Shown: positions 23,061 through 27,327 of the stretch, piece after piece
Layout: each line of letters starts with the position of its first letter
Numbering within the stretch: the stretch's first letter is position 1
DNA from: Clostridia bacterium
Lineage (GTDB): Bacteria > Bacillota > Clostridia > Christensenellales > UBA3700
Length of the DNA: 27,327 nucleotides
Reading direction: 5' to 3'
NCBI GenBank assembly: GCA_900772745.1
Contig: CAAGRV010000017.1
Span: 1 to 27,327 of the forward strand
The notes under the pieces: generated by a model
What the model saw: only the letters and a program-made list of their open reading frames with translations
Database searches by the model: none
Told to the model about the DNA's origin: nothing
Program-made: the position numbers and the translations under genes

Positions 23061-24236
23061 ATGGAAAACAACAGAAACCACGAGACGTCGTCGGGCAAGG
23101 ACGAAACCGTCCGGTATGTTCTCTCGGCGGATGAACTGCAGGGGATCATTCGGCGGGCGCTTGATGAGGGCGGGGAGCGCGCCGGGCGGCGTGACCGCAC
23201 CGAAAACGGCGACCGGTTCGGCGCGGACGATCGCGCTGATCGGAACGGGACGGCAGGCACGCAGTCGCGCTGGCAGTCCGGCTTCACCGGGGAGGGGGAG
23301 TATGTCATTGACCTGAAAATGGCTATGACGGCGCTTGCCAAACGGTGGTGGATCATTCTGCTGGCGACACTGGTCGGCGGTTTGATTATGCTTGGCTATG
23401 CCCGCTATAACTATTCGCCGCAGTACCGTGCTACCATAAAGCTGTATGTCACCAACAACACGACCGCCGGCAACGTGACGGTCATTTCCACGTCGGATAT
23501 CGTGGCGGCGCAAACACTTATCCCGACCTACAACGAGATACTTCTGACGCGCGATTTTCTCGACAAGAGCAACGGCGGCGTCATTGAGAAGTACAAGGCG
23601 GCTACCGGCAAGGATATCACCTTCGCCCAGTTGTCGGATATGCTGGTCAGCGGTGCTGTGCCGGACACGCAGATCTACTACGTGACTGTCACGAGCGGCG
23701 ACCCGGATCAGGCGATGAAGCTGGCGAATATAATATACGACGAACTGCCCCGCAAGCTGCAGGAAAAGGTGCAGGGCTCCTCTGTCGAGCAGATTGATAA
23801 GGCTGCATCGGCTGTGCTTGTGACGCCCAATTTCGGAAGCAAGGTTCTGATCGGTGCGCTGATCGGACTGGTTCTGTCTGCCGGATATGCAATCCTGGTC
23901 GGCTGTGTGCTGAACGATAAGCTGGAGAGTGCCGCATGGCTGTCCAGCGCGTTCCCGTCTGTGCCGGTGCTGGCGCAGATTCCGGACACGCAGCGCGGAA
24001 GCAGTCGGAACGACTACGACGGCTACGGGTATGACTATGGGTATGGCTACGGGTATGGGTACGGATACGGATACGAGCAGGCACCGCGCCCCGCCCATCA
24101 CGCAAAATCCAAGAGCCACAAAGAGGATGAAGCCGATACGACCGGCAAAGCCGATACGACCGGCAAAACGGATGCCGTCACGAAGGATACCGCCGGGACG
24201 GACGGCGCAGATGCCTCCGGACGGAAAGGAGAATGA
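23061..24236 (+). CDS. Wzz/CpsC-type polysaccharide co-polymerase with Tyr-Gly tail
   Basis: The 391-residue protein is a chain-length determinant (Wzz family, CpsC/CapA type), the membrane adaptor and activator of a BY-kinase. An unusual charged cytoplasmic extension (1-80) precedes the Wzz domain: helix 1 at about 96-113, extracytoplasmic part to about 258, helix 2 at 261-283 followed by the short cytoplasmic PVLAQIP segment that normally engages the kinase. The tail is atypical: residues 319-338 contain ten tyrosines, mostly alternating with glycine, and then two tandem ADTTGK units. Tyr clusters are expected on the kinase, so this adaptor may itself be phosphorylated. ATG 23061 follows AGGAG. 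The stop overlaps the start region of the kinase gene, indicating an operon. Confidence 0.88.
   Translation: MENNRNHETSSGKDETVRYVLSADELQGIIRRALDEGGERAGRRDRTENGDRFGADDRADRNGTAGTQSRWQSGFTGEGEYVIDLKMAMTALAKRWWIILLATLVGGLIMLGYARYNYSPQYRATIKLYVTNNTTAGNVTVISTSDIVAAQTLIPTYNEILLTRDFLDKSNGGVIEKYKAATGKDITFAQLSDMLVSGAVPDTQIYYVTVTSGDPDQAMKLANIIYDELPRKLQEKVQGSSVEQIDKAASAVLVTPNFGSKVLIGALIGLVLSAGYAILVGCVLNDKLESAAWLSSAFPSVPVLAQIPDTQRGSSRNDYDGYGYDYGYGYGYGYGYGYEQAPRPAHHAKSKSHKEDEADTTGKADTTGKTDAVTKDTAGTDGADASGRKGE
24015..24074 (+). repeat. Tyr-Gly codon microsatellite in the CpsC tail
   Basis: About 60 bp of degenerate GGNTAY hexamers encode ten tyrosines alternating with glycine (some aspartate). Third positions vary (TAC/TAT, GGC/GGG/GGA), which implies selection for the peptide and not recent slippage alone. 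A second short repeat, two copies of 18 bp, lies just downstream (about 24132-24167). Confidence 0.8.
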
Positions 24237-24238
24237 GC

Positions 24239-25048
24239 ATGAGCCGTAGCAAACAGACTGACGAGAAGAAGCAGGCGAGGAAAGCGGTGGGAGAGCGGAG
24301 ATCCCCCTTCGCCAGCGGCATGGACTTCGAGACGAGCGAGGCATACAACGTCCTCCGCACCAACATCATCCTGTCCCTGCCCCACAAGCGGCGGGGCAAT
24401 ATCGTGGGAACTACTTCCTCCGCTCCCCACGAGGGAAAATCCTATACATCGGTCAACCTGAGCTATGCGTTGGCAAAGAACGGCTCCCGCACCCTGCTGG
24501 TGTCTGCTGACATGCGTAAGCCCACGGTGGAGGGGTACTATGAGGTTCCCCTGTCGCCGGGACTGTCCAATCTGCTGGTCGGAAGCGTCCCGCAGGACAG
24601 CCTGATGGAAGTGATCCGCCCCCTGCCGGAATACAGTGAGAACCTGTTTCTCCTGCCTGCCGGGGACATTCCCCCCAACCCGTCCGAGCTGCTCGGCTCG
24701 CAGAATATGGGGGATCTGCTGCGGAAGCTGGCGACCTTGTTTGACTTCATCATCGTGGACCTGCCTCCTGTCACGACGGTGGTGGATCCCGTGGCGGTTT
24801 CGCCCAATCTGGACGGAATGCTGGTCGTGGTCAACCATGCGTACACGCGGCGCCAGACGCTGATTCAGGCGCTCAAGCAGCTGCGGTTCAGCGGCGTCCG
24901 GATTCTGGGCTTTGTGTACAACGGCTACAGTCGGCACGGCAGCGGAAAACGTAAGAGCTACAGCTACAAGGGGTATGACTACAAGAGTTACGATACCGGC
25001 AGCTACGATCCGAAGAACCGGGGGGACAGAGCCGGCAAGGCGGAGTAA
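24239..25048 (+). CDS. CpsD/CapB-type tyrosine kinase
   Basis: This 269-residue protein is a bacterial tyrosine autokinase of the ParA/MinD-like fold that controls polysaccharide export with its CpsC partner. Walker A is HEGKS with the family's preceding Ser/Ala-rich loop (about 59-69), Walker A' is SADMRKP (Asp91), and Walker B is IIVDLPP (about 171-177). The C-terminal tail has the expected Tyr cluster (residues 241, 243, 246, 248, 251 and 256) in a Lys/Gly/Ser context. The ATG at 24239 is seven bases after AAAGGAG; the ATG at 24233 is too close to it. The start lies three bases past the cpsC stop. The separate adaptor and kinase is the Gram-positive arrangement. Confidence 0.9.
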   Translation: MSRSKQTDEKKQARKAVGERRSPFASGMDFETSEAYNVLRTNIILSLPHKRRGNIVGTTSSAPHEGKSYTSVNLSYALAKNGSRTLLVSADMRKPTVEGYYEVPLSPGLSNLLVGSVPQDSLMEVIRPLPEYSENLFLLPAGDIPPNPSELLGSQNMGDLLRKLATLFDFIIVDLPPVTTVVDPVAVSPNLDGMLVVVNHAYTRRQTLIQALKQLRFSGVRILGFVYNGYSRHGSGKRKSYSYKGYDYKSYDTGSYDPKNRGDRAGKAE

Positions 25049-25102
25049 AACAGCGCCGGACAGAAAGCCGCAACGGAATGCCACAGAAAGGGGACTTGCA
25101 GG

Positions 25103-25960
25103 ATGGGTAACAGAAGCAACAGACAGAGACGGAAGATTCTGAAGGGCGTCGGGTATGCTGTCGTCGGGGTGACGGCGGTCATCCTGCTTGCCCTGCTGAT
25201 TCGGGGAACGCGCAAGCCGTCTGACAGTGTCCATACCGGAAGTGAGGGCAGGATCGGCGACGTCTGGATCGGCGATGCCTGCTACGAGAAGCGCCGCGAC
25301 CTGAAAAATATCCTCTTTATTGCCGTGGAGAATGACGGTGACTCGCGGGGAATCCACTCGCTTGCCGTGCATCCCCAGGCGGCGTACCTCGCCATTCTGT
25401 CCATAGACGAGGCGAGGGGCACATACTTCCTCACGACACTGGACACCCGCCTGCACACTGCCGTGGAACCGGTCAATGAGTTCGGCGAGGTGGAGGAGAA
25501 TGCCCAGACACCGATTGCGGACGCCAACCTCGGTCTTGCCCAGGCGTTCGGCGACGGCGGGCGCCGCAGTTGTATGAATACGACGCGGACGGTGGAGAAG
25601 CTGCTGAATGTCATCATTACCAACCAGGTGTGCATACGGCTGTCGGACACGACGGAGAAGCCGCTGTTCCTGACGGATCCGCGGGGACAGCTGCAGGAAA
25701 TCAACCGCAGTGTTCAGGAACTGATGGATGCCAATATTCAGAAGAGCTTTGCCGTTGCCATGAGCGAGTCGTGCGTGTATACGGACTTCCGCGACAAAGG
25801 CTCCTTTGAGCGCATTCTGAATCAGGTGCTCACGTACACGTCCGCCGGAAGCTACGAGCTGGAGGCTTCTTCCACGGCGGAGGACGCGACCCGCCTTGCG
25901 ATCCGACTGTTTCTGACCGAATTGCCGAATCCCGTGACACGAAAGGAAGGCACGCCATGA
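25103..25960 (+). CDS. Divergent LytR-CpsA-Psr (LCP)-like membrane protein
   Basis: The 285-residue protein has a basic N-terminus, one membrane helix (about 14-33) and an extracellular domain (about 67-235) that follows the LCP order: NILFIAV opening strand, then LAILSI, then NLGLAQAFGDGG with TRTVEKLLNV, which match the LCP segments usually written as KLNxAYxxGG and TVExLLGI. LCP enzymes transfer polymers onto peptidoglycan. The key positions are altered: the RxD after the first strand is SRG and the SIPRDT loop reads SIDEARG, so transferase activity is doubtful and a scaffolding role is possible. ATG 25103 has GGGGAC and GCAGG upstream. It overlaps the next gene by four bases (ATGA). The assignment rests on pattern and operon position. 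Confidence 0.7.
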   Translation: MGNRSNRQRRKILKGVGYAVVGVTAVILLALLIRGTRKPSDSVHTGSEGRIGDVWIGDACYEKRRDLKNILFIAVENDGDSRGIHSLAVHPQAAYLAILSIDEARGTYFLTTLDTRLHTAVEPVNEFGEVEENAQTPIADANLGLAQAFGDGGRRSCMNTTRTVEKLLNVIITNQVCIRLSDTTEKPLFLTDPRGQLQEINRSVQELMDANIQKSFAVAMSESCVYTDFRDKGSFERILNQVLTYTSAGSYELEASSTAEDATRLAIRLFLTELPNPVTRKEGTP

Positions 25961-26706
25961 ACGGCGGGCGCAGTATCCTGCCTGCCTTCGGGCTGGTAGA
26001 CGTTCACAGCCACATTCTGCCGGGGATGGATGACGGTGCACGCGATGTTGCGGAGTCGGTCGATCTGCTGAGGCTGTCGTATCGGCAGGATGTGCGGCAT
26101 ATGTGGGCGACGCCGCATTTTTACCCGCAGAAGGAAAACCCGAATGATTTCCTGCGCCGTCGTGAGCGGGCGATCCGCCGCCTGCAGGACAGTTGGGAGC
26201 GGGACTGTATGCCGCGCGTGTACGCCGCGGCGGAGGTCGCGTACTTTTACGGTTTGGGGCGTTCCCCCCACGCGGGTTACCTGTGCCTGGAGGGGACACC
26301 GTACATACTGGTGGAGATGCCGGAGGACGAGTGGTCGCCTGATACGGTGGAGGATCTTCTCCTCCTGCGCTTTTTCCAGGGACTGCGTCCGATCATTGTA
26401 CACGTGGAGCGCTGTCTCCCCATGCAGAACCGCCGCACGGTCAAGCGGTTGGCGGATGAAGGTGTGCTGTTCCAGTGTAACGCGGCGTTTCTTGCCAGCT
26501 ATGAGACCTGCAAGCGGCAGATAAAGACGTTGTTCCGGAATGACCGGATGGACCTTATCGGCAGTGACTGCCACAATATGCGGACGCGAAAGCCGAACAT
26601 CGGCATTGCCCTGCGCACGCTGAGCGAGGTCATTGACACGGAAAAACTCCGCACGGTACTGCGGCGGGCGGCGGATATCACACGTGCCGCCACGCCCTGC
26701 TGCTGA
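25957..26706 (+). CDS. CpsB/YwqE-type PHP-fold tyrosine phosphatase
   Basis: The 249-residue protein belongs to the PHP-fold manganese-dependent phosphotyrosine phosphatases that reverse BY-kinase phosphorylation. Metal-binding residues are visible: H17 and H19 in DVHSHILPGMDDGA, H54 in ATPHFYP, E93 in AAEVAYFY, H149 in VHVER, and D204 plus H206 in SDCHN. Length matches the family (about 245-255). The ATG overlaps the LCP-like stop (ATGA) with AAAGGAAGG upstream, so the kinase and phosphatase are in one operon. The protein is cytoplasmic. Its presence means the Tyr-rich tails of both CpsC and CpsD have a cognate phosphatase in the same cluster. Confidence 0.92.
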   Translation: MNGGRSILPAFGLVDVHSHILPGMDDGARDVAESVDLLRLSYRQDVRHMWATPHFYPQKENPNDFLRRRERAIRRLQDSWERDCMPRVYAAAEVAYFYGLGRSPHAGYLCLEGTPYILVEMPEDEWSPDTVEDLLLLRFFQGLRPIIVHVERCLPMQNRRTVKRLADEGVLFQCNAAFLASYETCKRQIKTLFRNDRMDLIGSDCHNMRTRKPNIGIALRTLSEVIDTEKLRTVLRRAADITRAATPCC

Positions 26707-26767
26707 GTGCGGCGACTAAAGTACAGAAGACAGAAGACCAAAGATACAGTACGAATCGGAAAGGATG

Positions 26768-26785
26768 TCCGGATGGCGATCCGGA
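26768..26785 (+). promoter_or_regulatory. Short hairpin before the aminotransferase gene
   Basis: A perfect 7-bp stem TCCGGAT/ATCCGGA with GGCG loop lies in the 94-bp gap before the DegT-family gene. There is no T-tract, so a processing or translation role is more likely than termination, but this is weak. Confidence 0.35.
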
Positions 26786-26800
26786 TTGGGTACCTGTATT

Positions 26801-27327
26801 ATGAGCGAAGCGAGGAAATCGCAGAAGCCGGAGCCGTTTGAGAAGAAAGTCTGGCTTTCCTCCCCGACTATGCACGGGGAGGAAATGGACTATGTCCGGG
26901 AGGCGTATGATGCCAACTGGATGTCTACGGTGGGCGCAAACATCGACGCAATTGAGGAGAAATTCGCCGCACGCATCGGAGTCGGCTACGGGGTGGCGCT
27001 TTCCTCCGGAACGGCGGCGCTGCATCTGGCGGTCAAACTGGCGGGTGTGCGTCCGGGCGAGCGGGTATTCTGCTCGGACGTGACGTTTTCGGCGACTGCG
27101 AATCCCATTGTGTATGAGGGAGGCGTCCCCGTTTTCATTGATTCCGAACGGGAGAGCTGGAACATGGATCCGGCGGCACTGGAGAAGGCGTTTGAGCTGT
27201 ATCCCGGCGTTCGTGTCGTGATGGTGGCGAACCTGTACGGAACCCCCGGGCATTTGGACGAGATCCGCGCTATCTGTGACAGGCACGGAGCCATCCTGAT
27301 CGAGGATGCCGCCGAATCGCTGGGGGC
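26801..27327 (+). CDS. DegT/DnrJ/EryC1 family aminotransferase, EpsN-like (partial)
   Basis: The frame opens at ATG 26801 and runs off the window end after about 175 residues, so the stop is not seen. The sequence is a PLP-dependent sugar aminotransferase of the DegT family and closely follows Bacillus EpsN: VWLSSPTMHGEEMDYV near the start, ALSSGTAALHLAVKLAGV (PLP phosphate binding), TFSATANPIVYEG, PVFIDSE with WNMDP, and IEDAAESLG where the cofactor-binding Asp lies. The Schiff-base lysine would be beyond the window. The likely role is amination of a UDP-4-keto-sugar to a bacillosamine-type amino sugar for the polysaccharide. The ribosome binding site is weak, so an upstream start cannot be excluded. 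Confidence 0.9.
   Translation, partial: MSEARKSQKPEPFEKKVWLSSPTMHGEEMDYVREAYDANWMSTVGANIDAIEEKFAARIGVGYGVALSSGTAALHLAVKLAGVRPGERVFCSDVTFSATANPIVYEGGVPVFIDSERESWNMDPAALEKAFELYPGVRVVMVANLYGTPGHLDEIRAICDRHGAILIEDAAESLG

Noticed and set aside
22908..24344. Long minus-strand frame of 478 residues opposite the CpsC gene
   Set aside because: Arg/Pro/His-rich composition typical of the antisense of G+C-rich coding DNA; the plus strand holds a clear Wzz protein.
24098..26299. Long minus-strand frame of 733 residues opposite the kinase, LCP and phosphatase genes
   Set aside because: It is the antisense shadow of three well-supported genes and has no coherent domain.

Overview
The window has two parts with clearly different base composition. 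Positions 1 to about 22,900 are A+T-leaning and carry Gram-positive style signals: AGGAGG-type ribosome binding sites, TTGACA/TATAAT promoters with 17-18 bp spacers, and stem-loop plus T-tract terminators. Gene content (QueT, class I PurF with propeptide and Fe-S cysteines, AsnA, a CtpE-like P-type ATPase) points to an anaerobic clostridial Firmicute, probably an uncultured gut or rumen lineage. This is inference; no rRNA or other marker is present. From about 22,940 to the end the DNA is visibly G+C-rich with different codon use and holds a polysaccharide cluster. The change is either horizontal acquisition or a metagenome assembly join, and the sequence alone cannot decide.

Layout: (1) 109-995, a 48-residue microprotein behind a leader hairpin, then a candidate class I preQ1 riboswitch and queT. 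(2) 7107-1106, minus strand, one apparent operon with its own promoter and terminator: GH36 alpha-galactosidase, P-type ATPase, RadC-family protein, YghZ-like aldo/keto reductase. (3) 12363-7161, minus strand, a single 1702-residue membrane-anchored protein built from about six repeats of roughly 255 residues. (4) 17979-12661, minus strand, carA-carB behind a candidate attenuator with a small leader ORF. (5) 18023-20543, plus strand, purF-asnA. (6) 22445-20550, minus strand, a cation diffusion facilitator with a structured leader, followed by purC with its own promoter. (7) about 22,450-22,940, a gene-poor stretch with a possible decayed ORF. (8) 22944-27327, plus strand: CpsC/Wzz, CpsD/BY-kinase, LCP-like protein, CpsB/YwqE-type PHP phosphatase, and the start of an EpsN-like DegT aminotransferase.

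The strongest oddity is the carbamoyl-phosphate synthetase. CarA keeps its overall fold signatures but has lost all three glutaminase triad residues (Cys to Gly, His to Leu, Glu to Ser). CarB is fused at its C-terminus to a diaminopimelate-epimerase (DapF) domain that has itself lost one catalytic Cys (to Ser) and other substrate-binding residues. With the ammonia-using AsnA nearby, this suggests an organism that takes free ammonia for carbamoyl phosphate and asparagine, and a DapF fold recruited to another role. The giant repeat protein and the Tyr-Gly-rich tail of CpsC are the next most unusual items.

Several starts were moved inward because promoters or ribosome binding sites sit inside the longest possible reading frame (GH36, CarA, PurF, PurC, the CDF transporter, CpsD).
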